Shown: piece after piece, positions 35,807 through 44,311 of the stretch | How positions within the stretch are numbered: the stretch's first letter is position 1 | Layout: every line of letters starts with the position of its first letter | Source: Leptolyngbyaceae cyanobacterium M33_DOE_097 | GTDB lineage: Bacteria > Cyanobacteriota > Cyanobacteriia > Leptolyngbyales > Leptolyngbyaceae | DNA length: 45,962 nucleotides | Direction of reading: 5' to 3' | Assembly: GCA_015296075.1 (NCBI GenBank) | Contig: DVDV01000401.1 | Span: 1-45,962, forward strand | Notes under the pieces: model-generated | What the model was told of the DNA's origin: nothing | The model's input: the letters and a program-made list of their open reading frames with translations, nothing else | The model's database searches: none | Position numbers and translations under genes: made by a program

Positions 35807-36159
35807 AGTTATTGATCATTGGTTATTCATCTTCTCTACCTGGCAAAGTTGGCTTGGCAGACCACTAGCTTGACTAGATAAAACTACTTGCGACTGAAGC
35901 AGAAGGACACGCAGAAATAGACTGTATACCGCGCGTGACACCATCACTGGATCAAAGTCGATGTGGAAATAAGGATAGGAAAAGGGCGCAAAGCAGGTTT
36001 TCGCTGACTTACCCAGGCTTTTGTGAAGCCCATCATCTCGCGATCGCCCGACTTTTCTTAACTCAACCAGTTGACTCAGCAATGCATTCTAAACAGGATT
36101 GCCTAAATACTTTCACCGTATCTTTAGCCCTTTGCCAAAAAATCTTGAGGAGAAAAGAC

Positions 36160-36196
36160 AAAAAAGGCAGCCCATGACGTAGATGTAGCTGCCTTT
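36160..36196 (-). terminator. intrinsic terminator after the DUF1825 gene
   Basis: On the minus strand AAAGGCAGC (36196-36188) pairs with GCTGCCTTT (36171-36163), followed by a T-run (A-run 36160-36165 on the plus strand). It lies about 60 bases after the gene's stop codon. Confidence 0.8.
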
Positions 36197-36258
36197 CTTA
36201 AAAGTAGTGAGTTCATTAAGCTCTATCTCAACATGTCAGACGCTTATCACTCTAGCTG

Positions 36259-36579
36259 TTAACTTTTATCGATTTCAGCTCGCATGCGATCGAGCGTTAC
36301 TTGCATCTGATCAAACATCTGCTGCGGAGTCATACCAAATTGGTTGAGCTGTGTTTTCAGTTGCTCTACTGTCATTTGCGCCATAAAATCTTCAGACAGC
36401 TCAAACCGCTTCATGAACACGCGATAGCGATCCATGATGGCTTCCATCTGTTCAATAAAGATCTTTTTGCCTTCACGGTCAAACTTACCGTAATCCGCTC
36501 CCAGATTAACGAGGTTCTGATAATCTTCAAAGAGCTGCTTGGCCTCTTGTTGTACAATTTCCGAATCAAAAAATCCCAT
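36259..36579 (-). CDS. DUF1825 family protein
   Basis: A 106-residue soluble helical protein starting MGFFDSEIVQQEAKQLFEDYQ, with the central FDREGKKIFIEQMEAIMDRYRVFMKRFELSEDF. This is the cyanobacterial DUF1825 family, of unknown function. It is acidic, with no membrane segment or signal. It is a single gene with a clear terminator behind it. Confidence 0.85.
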   Translation of the reverse strand: MGFFDSEIVQQEAKQLFEDYQNLVNLGADYGKFDREGKKIFIEQMEAIMDRYRVFMKRFELSEDFMAQMTVEQLKTQLNQFGMTPQQMFDQMQVTLDRMRAEIDKS

Positions 36580-36897
36580 GGCTCGCTGCTGAACAAAATT
36601 GCATCTATTTAGAAGGCGATCGCGTCGATGGTTCTCGGCAACGCATAATTGTAATCTTATTCTAGTGAAGCCACCTGCCAGGGTTAAGTAGGGGTTTCAC
36701 TACATAAATTGCCCCGATTCTCCTGCTTCGATCTCCTGACCTCTTGTCCTTTTCCGATACCTGAAGCGACTGCAGCCGTTCTAAATGATTTGTGAAAAGG
36801 GGGAGATGTTCTGCAAAGGTTTTCTTCAGACGCTCTTTCACAATTCAGGCGGATCTCGCTTACCCCCTTTAACCCATCACAATGGAGCAAAAACCGC
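36580..36897. other. divergent intergenic region, 318 bases
   Basis: Between DUF1825 (minus) and cobK (plus). A small stem-loop: TAGTGAA (36663-36669) pairs with TTCACTA (36696-36702). I looked for a cobalamin riboswitch (B12 box) because cobK follows and did not find one. GGAG at 36884-36887 is the cobK Shine-Dalgarno. Confidence 0.45.
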
Positions 36898-37704
36898 GTG
36901 GGCCGCGTTTGGATGATTGGCGGAACTCAAGAAAGTGCAAGCTTAGCGCGATCGCTCGTGCAGGCTAATTTGCCTTGTGTTGTATCAGTCACGACCGATT
37001 CAGCGCGATCGCTTTACCCCAGTTCACTGCTCCTGACCGTTTGGGTTGGGCAACTCACTCAAGCAACAATCACCGCTTTTCTCAGGCAATACGAAATTCA
37101 GGTGATTTTAGACGCCTCGCATCCGTTTGCGGTCGAAATCTCGCAATTCGCGATCGCGGCTGCAACAACGACTGGCATTTCTTACTTGCGCTTTGAGCGT
37201 GCTTCAATCGAGCCAGCACCATTGCCGACCACTGACAGCCAGACCGATGATCAGGATGCGCCTCGGCCTATCGTCTTCAACCATCTTTCAGAGTTGCTAA
37301 AAACACCTCTTCTAACAGGCCAGCACGTTTTGTTGACACTGGGTTATCGCTATTTGCCGTTGTTTCAACCGTGGCAAACCCAGGCAACGCTCTATGCGCG
37401 GATCTTGCCCTCACCCGTCGCGTTGGAAGCCGCGATCGCGTCCGGCTTTACTCCCGATCGCCTGATTGCTCTGCGTCCACCGATCTCGGCTCAACTGGAG
37501 TGCGCCCTCTGGCAACAGTGGAATATTTCGGTCGTCGTGACAAAAGCCTCTGGTGTAGCAGGGGGCGAAGATGTCAAACGCCAAGTGGCCGCAGAGTTAG
37601 GCGTGCAACTGGTGATAATTGACCGTCCACCGATTCAATATCCTGAGCAGGTCAGCGATATTTCAACGGCGATCGCCTTCTGCCAGCAGCACCTCTTAAA
37701 TTAG
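36898..37704 (+). CDS. cobK: precorrin-6A reductase
   Basis: CobK/CbiJ reduces precorrin-6A with NADPH in corrin-ring (vitamin B12) synthesis. Seen: the N-terminal GRVWMIGGTQESASLAR, ILDASHPFAVEIS, LLTLGYRYLPLF, and VVVTKASGVAGGEDVKRQVA near the end. The 268 residues fit. The start is GTG at 36898, with GGAG ten bases upstream; an ATG at 36882 is out of frame. Another B12 gene, cobH, lies 3.8 kb away on the other strand. The pathway genes are scattered, as is common in cyanobacteria. Confidence 0.88.
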   Translation: MGRVWMIGGTQESASLARSLVQANLPCVVSVTTDSARSLYPSSLLLTVWVGQLTQATITAFLRQYEIQVILDASHPFAVEISQFAIAAATTTGISYLRFERASIEPAPLPTTDSQTDDQDAPRPIVFNHLSELLKTPLLTGQHVLLTLGYRYLPLFQPWQTQATLYARILPSPVALEAAIASGFTPDRLIALRPPISAQLECALWQQWNISVVVTKASGVAGGEDVKRQVAAELGVQLVIIDRPPIQYPEQVSDISTAIAFCQQHLLN

Positions 37705-37733
37705 TGGCATTCAGGCAAAGCCAGCTCTCGTTT

Positions 37734-38642
37734 CTATTCTCGCAAGCGAAACTCTACAACCTCTTGCCGCACCGTCACATCCAAATTGCCAAAAAAGTCA
37801 TGCCCTAATAACCCCAACTCCATATGAGGAAGCCCGATCGCCACTTGTTGATTTTCAATTTTGACGCCATCCACTTCCATTGATGTGATGTAACCCACAT
37901 CTAATTGGCTGAAGCCGCTGGGAGTTTGCACTTCAATTTGCTGCACTGGCGTAATAGCCAACGCAGAAGCCATGGCTGGCGTAATCAGCGTGCCACTCGC
38001 CCCCGTATCGACCATCATGGGAAACTCTTGCAGTCCGTTAAATCGCACCATAATCACTGGAATGCCTGAAACCCGCCCCACAATCGGAGCGGTATAAACC
38101 CCCGTTGGGTTTGGGGTCGCAGGGACGGTCACATTTGTGCGAGCCGCCCGCGTCGCAGGTCGAAATGCTGACTGAATACTCGCCCCTAACAGCACGAGCG
38201 TTACAGCCGCAACCGCCGAAATAGCAATTTGATAAGTTCTTTGTGGTGACTTAGGCTGGGTTGCAGCCTTGCTTGGAGCGGTAGCCGACTTGCTTCGTTG
38301 CGGGGTCGCTGGAGCGGTCGCTGGAGCGAGGGACGACTCAGTCGCGTCTCTCAAGATAATTTTTTGGTTCCAGGCAATTTTAGCGGCACTTGCTTGCTTG
38401 GCTTGCAGCTCAATTGTGTGAATTGAAGGAATGGCTAACTTCTTAAAGTTGTGTTCTAGATAGGGAACGAGCTTGATTTGATCGGGAACGTGTGCCGCTT
38501 CGAGCAAAATGCGGAGCATCCCATCTTTGCGAATGACTTTTGCCGCAACCTGGTGGGCCTGGAGTGCCTGGTTTAATAACTGGGCGATCGCGGTTGGGTC
38601 ACCTTGCTGCGCCAGTTTAATCGGAGAGGGAGATGCGCTCAT
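37734..38642 (-). CDS. membrane-anchored retropepsin-like aspartic protease
   Basis: Three parts. Residues 7-95 form a module beginning KLAQQGDPTAIAQLLNQAL and ending AAKIAWNQKIIL, a pattern I associate with the N-termini of other cyanobacterial proteins. Then come a low-complexity Ala/Thr/Pro/Lys linker and one transmembrane helix (about 137-157). The C-terminal domain has the retropepsin signature VDTGASGTLI (D212) and a later LLGHDFFGNLD. Such single-domain aspartic proteases act as dimers. It would face the periplasm or lumen. The substrate is unknown. It is convergent with cobK and divergent from the second kinase. Confidence 0.82.
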   Translation of the reverse strand: MSASPSPIKLAQQGDPTAIAQLLNQALQAHQVAAKVIRKDGMLRILLEAAHVPDQIKLVPYLEHNFKKLAIPSIHTIELQAKQASAAKIAWNQKIILRDATESSLAPATAPATPQRSKSATAPSKAATQPKSPQRTYQIAISAVAAVTLVLLGASIQSAFRPATRAARTNVTVPATPNPTGVYTAPIVGRVSGIPVIMVRFNGLQEFPMMVDTGASGTLITPAMASALAITPVQQIEVQTPSGFSQLDVGYITSMEVDGVKIENQQVAIGLPHMELGLLGHDFFGNLDVTVRQEVVEFRLRE

Positions 38643-39049
38643 AGCTGCGGCTCACGTTTTTGACTGATCAAATTGATGACTTTGCCAAGCTTAACTTATC
38701 CCACTTGCGGGTGCTTCCGCTTTTACACGGTCACGCGGCCTGCGCACCTGGTGTAAGGGTGATCGATCCGATTGCCTGATGAGAGTGACTAATTTGTCTG
38801 TAACTGATTCGCCCATCTTTAAATTGTTTGGCAATGTGACGGGTGATGTACCAACTCAATCTAAAGTGTAAGCGATTTCGAATTAGAAACGTAGCTCAGC
38901 GATTAGGCCCATTTCATCATCCCGTTGAGGTGACGATTGATCATTGAGTTCGGCTACTGACTTCAATTGCAACCGTCCGTTTAATCTAATCCCAGTCAAG
39001 AACGGAGCGAAATCGTTGAGAATAGATGGAATGTGAATTCTTGAAAGCT
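38643..39049. other. divergent intergenic region, 407 bases
   Basis: Contains a hairpin: TTACAC (38723-38728) plus GGT pairs with ACC (38746-38748) plus GTGTAA (38751-38756). No gene was seen. It must hold the promoters of the protease and the second kinase. Confidence 0.4.
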
Positions 39050-40684
39050 ATGACTTCACTGCTCGGAAAAACCTTACAAAGCGGCAAATACTCACTCGAC
39101 CAGGAGCTAGGACGAGGTGGATTTGGCATCACGTTTAAGGCCACTCACCACCTGCTAGGGCAAGCCGTTGTTATCAAAACTCTCAACGAAGAAATTTATC
39201 AAGATTCTAATTATGCTGACTTTCAACGCAAGTTTCAGGATGAAGCGCGGCGGTTAGCCATGTGTCTGCATCCCCACATTGTGCGGGTGAGTGACTTTTT
39301 TACAGAAGATAATCGCGCTTACATGGTGATGGATTACATCGATGGTATGGGGCTGGATGAAGTCGTCTTCCCCAACAATCCGCTACCGGAAGCAACGGCG
39401 ATTCACTATATTCGGCAGGTGGGGGATGCGCTCAAAATCGTTCACCAAAATGGATTGTTGCACCGTGATGTCAAGCCGCAGAACATTATGCTGCGTCAGG
39501 GTCAAAACAATGTTGTGTTGATTGATTTTGGGACGGCTCGCGAGTTTGCCCTTGGCACCACTCAATTTCACACCAGCATGGTTTCTTCGGGTTATGCGCC
39601 GATTGAACAGTATTTCACTGAAGAAAAGCGTACCCCTGCGATGGACGTCTATGGGTTAGCTGCAACGCTGTATAGCCTGGTCACTGCTAAAGCGCCTGTC
39701 GCCTCAATTTTGCGCGATCGCGAACCCCTCATCGAGCCTCGCAACCTCAATCCCAGTTTGAGCGCTGCTACGAATCAGGCTATTGTGCGTGGGATGGCGA
39801 TGGATGCTCAGCACCGTCCCCAATCGGTAGATGAGTGGCTTGCCCTGTTACCCGATGCAGCCAGTGGGGGCACGCCCGTTCCGACTCAGGCCAAAACAGC
39901 AGCAACCGTTGCGCTTGCGTCACAGGCTCCCGTACAGGCTGCCGCACGAATTGAGACACGGCGAGGCGGTGGCAAACAAATTTTGGGTTGGCTGATTGGT
40001 TTATCGGCCTTGACGCTGCTGGGTGTAACGGCAGGGGCGCTCTACCTGCGATCTCGACAAGAACCAGACACCGCTGTCTCTCCCAGTCCCAGCGAAACCG
40101 TAACGCCTTCCCCCGCTCCCACTGAGGAAGCTACGCCGGAACCAGAACCCGTCGCACCCAAGCCCAAACCCTCTCCTTCTCCCAGTCCCGCTCCAGAGGC
40201 AACCACTGCCCCTTTACCTGGCCCAACCCCAGAGCCGGGAGATGCAACGGATGCTCCCGATAATTCTCAAACAGTGGCGGTTGTGCCGGGTATCCCGCCG
40301 GGTACTTCAGAGGTCGAGATTGTAAATCGCCTGGGTGCCCCCACGCGCGAATCTAAGGGATTTTGGCCTAACACTCGGACAGCGCTCTACGAATTGAATC
40401 AAAAAGAGGCAATGCTGGGTTACATCTACGATCGCACAACAAATCGGGTGCGCCAATCAGAAGTGTCGTTTGCGTCGTCAGCCGAACCTCTGCAAATGAA
40501 AGTTGCACTCAATAATATGCTAGACGGACGCGCCAATAGTCGAATTTTGCAAGGGTTAGAGCAGGTGCAGCAGCGGCAGACCAACAAATTTACGTTTGAG
40601 CGCGATAATCTGAAAGGGGTGGTTGAGCGCAACGCTCAAAACCGAATCTATATCGCCGTCTGGGAAGCGGATTTGCACGATTAG
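39050..40684 (+). CDS. Hanks-type Ser/Thr protein kinase (second)
   Basis: The start [26 protein letters not shown] is typical of cyanobacterial kinases; the frame opens at 39026, but the ATG at 39050 is conserved-looking. Catalytic residues are complete: K43 (VVIKTL), H138-R-D140-V-K142-P-Q-N145, and D159-F-G161. [10 protein letters not shown] is the activation-segment end. Then a Lys/Gln linker, one transmembrane helix (about 310-332), a long Pro/Ser/Glu-rich spacer, and a C-terminal domain (from [17 protein letters not shown]) shared by other cyanobacterial kinases. This would be a membrane receptor kinase. A gap of 76 bases precedes the next plus-strand gene. Confidence 0.9.
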   Translation: MTSLLGKTLQSGKYSLDQELGRGGFGITFKATHHLLGQAVVIKTLNEEIYQDSNYADFQRKFQDEARRLAMCLHPHIVRVSDFFTEDNRAYMVMDYIDGMGLDEVVFPNNPLPEATAIHYIRQVGDALKIVHQNGLLHRDVKPQNIMLRQGQNNVVLIDFGTAREFALGTTQFHTSMVSSGYAPIEQYFTEEKRTPAMDVYGLAATLYSLVTAKAPVASILRDREPLIEPRNLNPSLSAATNQAIVRGMAMDAQHRPQSVDEWLALLPDAASGGTPVPTQAKTAATVALASQAPVQAAARIETRRGGGKQILGWLIGLSALTLLGVTAGALYLRSRQEPDTAVSPSPSETVTPSPAPTEEATPEPEPVAPKPKPSPSPSPAPEATTAPLPGPTPEPGDATDAPDNSQTVAVVPGIPPGTSEVEIVNRLGAPTRESKGFWPNTRTALYELNQKEAMLGYIYDRTTNRVRQSEVSFASSAEPLQMKVALNNMLDGRANSRILQGLEQVQQRQTNKFTFERDNLKGVVERNAQNRIYIAVWEADLHD

Positions 40685-40760
40685 GCAAATCTTCGTTGGT
40701 AATCCTTAAATGGCGTGCTAGATTGGCGATCGCAACCCTAGTCCTATCTCTTGATTTGCT

Positions 40761-41534
40761 ATGCTGGTTCCCCTGACTCGTGAAACGTTCAACATGCTGG
40801 TGCCGCGCGTAGCAACGGGTGCCCAATTTGTCTACTGTTGGGGCAAGTTTCCTGAGTTGTTGCGGCGGTTGCTGATTTCTGTGGTTGGGGTCGCCATCAT
40901 TTTGCTGTTTGTCAGCAGCCTCTTGGGTGAAAGCTTTGGCTTCTTCCGCTTCTTTTTAGGCATTATTGTGGGCCTCTATTGGCTTTGGGGGCCAGCAGTG
41001 TTGGCCAGCCTGCGTAACATTGAGTGTCGCAAATACTCCTATGCGGGTTTCTGGCGTGGTGAAGTGCTGGATGTTTACATTTCTGATGAAATTGTTAGCA
41101 AAGAAGAAAACGTTAACAAACGGGGCGAACTGGTTGTGGTTGAAGACCGCGAACGTTTCCTCAACTTAGAAGTGGGTGACGAAACGGGCTTTTCGACACA
41201 GTTACAGGTGCCACTACAACGCAACCACCAGGGAATTTTGCCAGGTGATGTAGCGGAGATGCTGGTTCTCTCAAATCGTCGCGATCTGGGCCGCATTGCT
41301 CAGACCTCTGACATTTACATCCCAGCCAACAATATTTGGGTGAGCGACTACCCCTACGTGCAGCGGGACAGCTTTGTTGAAATCAGCCGCCAAATTCGGC
41401 CAGAGGAAGAACCCCGTCGCCGCCGTCGCCGCTCTAACGATGATGAACCCAGACCCCGCTCATCGGGCAGCGATCGCCGGGGTGAAATTGTCAGTCGCAA
41501 GCGATCGCCCCGTCGCCCGCGTTGGGAAGATTAA
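40761..41534 (+). CDS. cyanobacterial membrane protein with arginine-rich tail
   Basis: Two hydrophobic segments (about 34-58 and 60-85) near the N-terminus, then a soluble beta-rich domain (about 95-210) with FWRGEVLDVYISDEIVSKEE, and a basic, disordered C-terminus (RRRRRRSNDDEPRPRSS). Proteins like this are often labelled phosphate ABC transporter permease in cyanobacteria, but I see no permease motif and would not trust that name. Its last four bases overlap the end of cobH (convergent). Confidence 0.7.
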   Translation: MLVPLTRETFNMLVPRVATGAQFVYCWGKFPELLRRLLISVVGVAIILLFVSSLLGESFGFFRFFLGIIVGLYWLWGPAVLASLRNIECRKYSYAGFWRGEVLDVYISDEIVSKEENVNKRGELVVVEDRERFLNLEVGDETGFSTQLQVPLQRNHQGILPGDVAEMLVLSNRRDLGRIAQTSDIYIPANNIWVSDYPYVQRDSFVEISRQIRPEEEPRRRRRRSNDDEPRPRSSGSDRRGEIVSRKRSPRRPRWED

Positions 41535-42160
41535 CCAACTCGATTACGGTCTTGCCCGTAGGCTTGCCACGCCAACTCAACCAGGCCGCTGACGATCGCG
41601 GCAGCAACAACTGCGCCGCCCTTGCGTCCGTTAATCCGAATGTGGGGCACCAGCGAGTCTGCCAGTCGATCTTTCGCGACATCTACATCCACAAAGCCAG
41701 CGGGGGTGCCAATCACGAGGGCAGGTTTGATTTCCTCTGCTTCGATTAACTCGACCAGGGAGGTCAACGCTGTTTGCGCTTGCCCAACCACAAAAATACC
41801 TTCTGGATAGCGACGGGCTAACGTTTCAATGCCCCAGGCCACTTGAGTTTTCTCGCGTTGGGGGCGGGTAATTGCCTCCATGCTGCAATAAACCGGATTC
41901 GCAAACGTGTTTTGAATCGTCGGCGCAATCCCAACTTGCACCATCGGCACATCCACCACGATGGTTGTGCGAGCCGCGAGTGCCGCCGCCCCCGACTGAA
42001 GTGCTAGATCTGAGAACCGAATCAAAGATTTGTAGTCAAAATCGGCGGTGGCATAAATCACTCGGCGCACAATTTCATACTCGGCAGGAGAAAAAGCGTG
42101 TTCGCCTATCTCGCGGTCAATTACAGCTAAGCTTTGTGCATCAGTGACATGCCATTCCAT
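41531..42160 (-). CDS. cobH: precorrin-8X methylmutase
   Basis: CobH/CbiC moves the C-11 methyl group to C-12, turning precorrin-8 into hydrogenobyrinic acid (or the cobalt form). Motifs: IYATADFDYKSLIRFSD, TTIVVDVPMVQVGI, VGQAQTALTSL, and the C-terminal VIGTPAGFVDVDVAKDRLADSLVPHIRINGRKGGA. About 209 residues from the ATG at 42160; the frame extends to 42193. There is no cobalamin riboswitch upstream that I could see. Confidence 0.92.
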   Translation of the reverse strand: MEWHVTDAQSLAVIDREIGEHAFSPAEYEIVRRVIYATADFDYKSLIRFSDLALQSGAAALAARTTIVVDVPMVQVGIAPTIQNTFANPVYCSMEAITRPQREKTQVAWGIETLARRYPEGIFVVGQAQTALTSLVELIEAEEIKPALVIGTPAGFVDVDVAKDRLADSLVPHIRINGRKGGAVVAAAIVSGLVELAWQAYGQDRNRVG

Positions 42161-42486
42161 CACAGTGTTTTCTCTAACCTCGTGCGGCTGCATTGATAGA
42201 TACGCCCAAGTTGAAGCAGCTTTCCATCAACGGGTGGACCAGGAACAAAAGGATAACCGATCTGCAAATGCGATCGCCCCGCAAAACAGGTTATCACCAA
42301 TACTTAACAAGTCAGCATTAAGGTGTTAGATTCGCCTGCGAGTTTCCCTAACCGTTGTACGTCAATTTCAGGTATTTGCACGCTTAATTGCCAACGCAGT
42401 CTAGTAGTTCACCAAAAGAACTGTGCCGGGTTGAGCATGACTCAGCCATTGGTCATTGGGCCTGAGTCCAGGACGCAGCAGCAGTT
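42161..42486. other. intergenic region with repeat copy
   Basis: Between cobH and ruvC (both minus). It contains the 57-bp dispersed repeat at 42401-42457 with a longer inverted repeat around it (GACTCAG at 42439-42445 and CTGAGTC further right). Nothing else was seen. Confidence 0.45.
42401..42457 (+). repeat. 57-bp dispersed repeat, copy 2
   Basis: Same orientation as the copy at 35750-35806 and identical to it at 50 of 57 positions by eye. The differences cluster in the right half. Copy 2 also has GACTCAG...CTGAGTC, which can form a stem that the first copy lacks. Confidence 0.75.
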
Positions 42487-42966
42487 TTAGCCTTCATACT
42501 GAAACCAGGCAGTCAGAGCAACGGCCAAACCATCCGCCGCATCATCCGGTTTAGGAATCGTCGTAAGATTTAACTCACGGGCAACTGCTTCTTGCACGTC
42601 GATCTTTTTGGCATTGCCGTAGCCTGTGAGGGCTTGTTTGATCTGCGCTGGGGTGAACTCAATCAGGGGCATCTGACGTTGGGCTAGAACGAGCAGAACC
42701 ACGCCTCTGGCTTGCGCCACTGAAATTGTATTGCCCATGCGATAGAAAAATAACTTTTCGATCGCCACTAAATCAGGCTGACATTGCTCCAACACAGTGT
42801 GCAAGTCTTCGTAGATCATTTGAAGGCGCTGACCAATCACCATATCTGCCGGAGTTTGCACAACACCGTAGTCACACACCTTAACCCCGTTAGTGGGATG
42901 AACCGCGATCGCCCCAAAACCCAGCGTCGCCAATCCCGGATCTAACCCAAGAATACGTTTCTCCAT
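42487..42966 (-). CDS. ruvC: crossover junction endodeoxyribonuclease RuvC
   Basis: Holliday-junction resolvase acting with RuvAB in recombination and repair. The acidic catalytic set is visible: D9 ([11 protein letters not shown]), E70 ([10 protein letters not shown]), and D142 and D145 ([14 protein letters not shown]). The 159 residues are typical. ruvA and ruvB are not in this window. Good start: [11 protein letters not shown]. An inverted repeat GCTGAG-TGG-CTCAGC lies just upstream of the start at about 42981-42995. Confidence 0.95.
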   Translation of the reverse strand: MEKRILGLDPGLATLGFGAIAVHPTNGVKVCDYGVVQTPADMVIGQRLQMIYEDLHTVLEQCQPDLVAIEKLFFYRMGNTISVAQARGVVLLVLAQRQMPLIEFTPAQIKQALTGYGNAKKIDVQEAVARELNLTTIPKPDDAADGLAVALTAWFQYEG

Positions 42967-43209
42967 GTCATTCCGTTGCTTTTGCTGAGTGGCTCAGCGT
43001 GGTATCTGTCGATCGCGGGTGCTGCAAATCTAGGGTGCGATTGTCAGTGTGTGAGAAACGGATGTTTTTCTGCGGCGATCGCGTCAGTTCAACCATCTCA
43101 CTTGAGATCTGCACTTCCGATTTACTAGGTGACGTTGAACTTTTAATAACGTCCACCAGTTGAGTAAAAGTGTACTACTTAATTATCTGTGGCACAAAGA
43201 TGTCAGGCC
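42967..43209. other. intergenic region upstream of ruvC
   Basis: A 62-codon minus-strand frame is present but has no ribosome binding site or protein-like features and is not accepted. Contains the small palindrome at about 42981-42995. It lies between ruvC and the end of the peroxiredoxin transcript. Confidence 0.4.
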
Positions 43210-43238
43210 AAAAAAAGAAGGGAGTTGTCCCCCTTCTT
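43210..43238 (-). terminator. intrinsic terminator of the peroxiredoxin transcript
   Basis: On the minus strand AAGAAGGG (43238-43231) pairs with CCCTTCTT (43222-43215) and runs into a T-tract (A-run 43210-43216 on the plus strand). It lies about 145 bases after the peroxiredoxin stop codon. Confidence 0.85.
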
Positions 43239-43383
43239 GCTTGATTCACAATTCAGACATAACCATGTGTATCGGTCGAACCCCTTTTGGTTACGACCAT
43301 GTAGCCATTCGAGTGAAAGTGTGAGCAATGCTTCGAGAAAGCCGCTCACAACTTCTAGTCACAAATCCTTTGCAAAGACGCGA
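43239..43383 (-). other. structured 3' region of the peroxiredoxin transcript
   Basis: Two hairpins: GGTCGAACC (43274-43282) with GGTTACGACC (43289-43298), and GTGAGC (43321-43326) with GCTCAC (43344-43349). No gene was seen. The distance from the stop codon to the terminator is unusually long for a spacer with so much structure; a small RNA could be processed from it. Confidence 0.4.
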
Positions 43384-43980
43384 TTAAACGGCTGCAAAGA
43401 ATTCCTTAGACTTCACAGGGTCAGGATTCATCGTTGCATCACCGGGCTTCCAACCAGCGGGGCAAACTTCATCGGGGTGAGTTTGCACGTACTGAATGGC
43501 TTGCAGAGTGCGGAGGGTTTCATCGACGCTGCGGCCAAAGGCGAGGTTATTGATGGTTGCGTGCTGAATCACACCATCCTTATCAATCAGGAATAGACCT
43601 CTAAGAGCAATGCCTTCTTCGGTAAGCACGTTATAAGCAGTGCTGATTTCTTTCTTGATATCAGAAACCAGGGGATAGTTCAGGTCGCCAACCCCACCGC
43701 TCTTACGGTCGGTTTGAATCCAAGCGAGGTGAGAGAATTCGCTGTCAACCGAGATACCCAAAACTTCGGTGTTCAAGCTCTTGAATTCTTCGTAGCGATC
43801 GCTGAAGGCTGTGATTTCAGTGGGGCAAACAAAGGTGAAGTCCAGCGGGTAGAAGAACAGCACCACATATTTGCCACGGTAGTCAGACAGTTTGATGGTC
43901 TTGAATTCCTGATCGACAACAGCGGTTGCCGTGAAATCGGGGGCAGTTTGCCCAACCCGCAGGCATCCTTCCAAACTCAT
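43384..43980 (-). CDS. 2-Cys peroxiredoxin
   Basis: Thioredoxin-dependent peroxidase of the AhpC/TSA family that removes H2O2 and organic peroxides. Peroxidatic C52 is in FTFVCPTE and resolving C173 in [19 protein letters not shown] and the C-terminal EFF segment match the peroxide-sensitive type that can be over-oxidised. The frame runs to 44058, but AGGAGG at 43991-43996 lies just upstream of the ATG at 43980 ([11 protein letters not shown]), fixing the start and giving 198 residues. It is followed by a structured 3' region and a strong terminator. Confidence 0.95.
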   Translation of the reverse strand: MSLEGCLRVGQTAPDFTATAVVDQEFKTIKLSDYRGKYVVLFFYPLDFTFVCPTEITAFSDRYEEFKSLNTEVLGISVDSEFSHLAWIQTDRKSGGVGDLNYPLVSDIKKEISTAYNVLTEEGIALRGLFLIDKDGVIQHATINNLAFGRSVDETLRTLQAIQYVQTHPDEVCPAGWKPGDATMNPDPVKSKEFFAAV

Positions 43981-44311
43981 GCGATTGTAGCCTCCTAAAT
44001 TAGCGTCTCTAATTGCTGACAAGCGAAACCAAGATTTTGCTTGCAGCCAAGCTGACATCAGTTACGAATTTATCATAGTCATAACGATTTTGAGTAAGCC
44101 GCTAAACGACGGCAGCAGATTCGTCAAATTTGCCTGCAATCCTTGAAGACACCTGGAAACGACAGTTTTTAATTTCTCTAGAAAGCAAGAATTGAAGCAA
44201 GCCGCAAATTGTATGAGCGGGTTTAGCAGACCAATCTATACCCTGCAATAGATTGAACGGCATCCCCTATCAGACATCGAATTGATTTAGCCTATAAGCC
44301 TAAGCTGGCAC
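43981..44311. other. intergenic region upstream of the peroxiredoxin gene
   Basis: The first 20 bases hold the AGGAGG Shine-Dalgarno (43991-43996). The rest is the promoter region and the end of the pentapeptide-gene transcript. No hairpin or second gene was seen. Confidence 0.45.

Larger units (their letters stand above)
35177..36159. other. 0.98-kb non-coding interval with strong secondary structure
   Basis: No convincing gene; short frames on both strands lack ribosome binding sites and overlap repeats. It contains the long perfect hairpin at 35496-35534, a second stem at 35586-35647, a nine-C run (35577-35585) and the dispersed repeat at 35750-35806. It lies between the H1-like gene and DUF1825, both on the minus strand, so it also holds the H1-like promoter. 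Confidence 0.5.

Noticed and set aside
35816-36177. Short frames on both strands in the 1-kb spacer
   Set aside because: They overlap each other and the repeat or terminator sequence, without ribosome binding sites.
36580-36897. Cobalamin riboswitch before cobK
   Set aside because: No B12 box or GCCACTG-type core was found here or upstream of cobH; only a 7-bp stem is present.
40761-41534. Phosphate ABC transporter permease
   Set aside because: Only two hydrophobic segments and no permease motif are visible, so the common label was not adopted.
42968-43156. 62-codon frame upstream of ruvC
   Set aside because: Starts without ribosome binding site and shows no protein-like pattern.
42967-43383. 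tRNA-like GGTTCGA stretch on the minus strand near 43276-43290
   Set aside because: No matching acceptor, D-arm or anticodon stem; it belongs to a simple hairpin in the peroxiredoxin 3' region.
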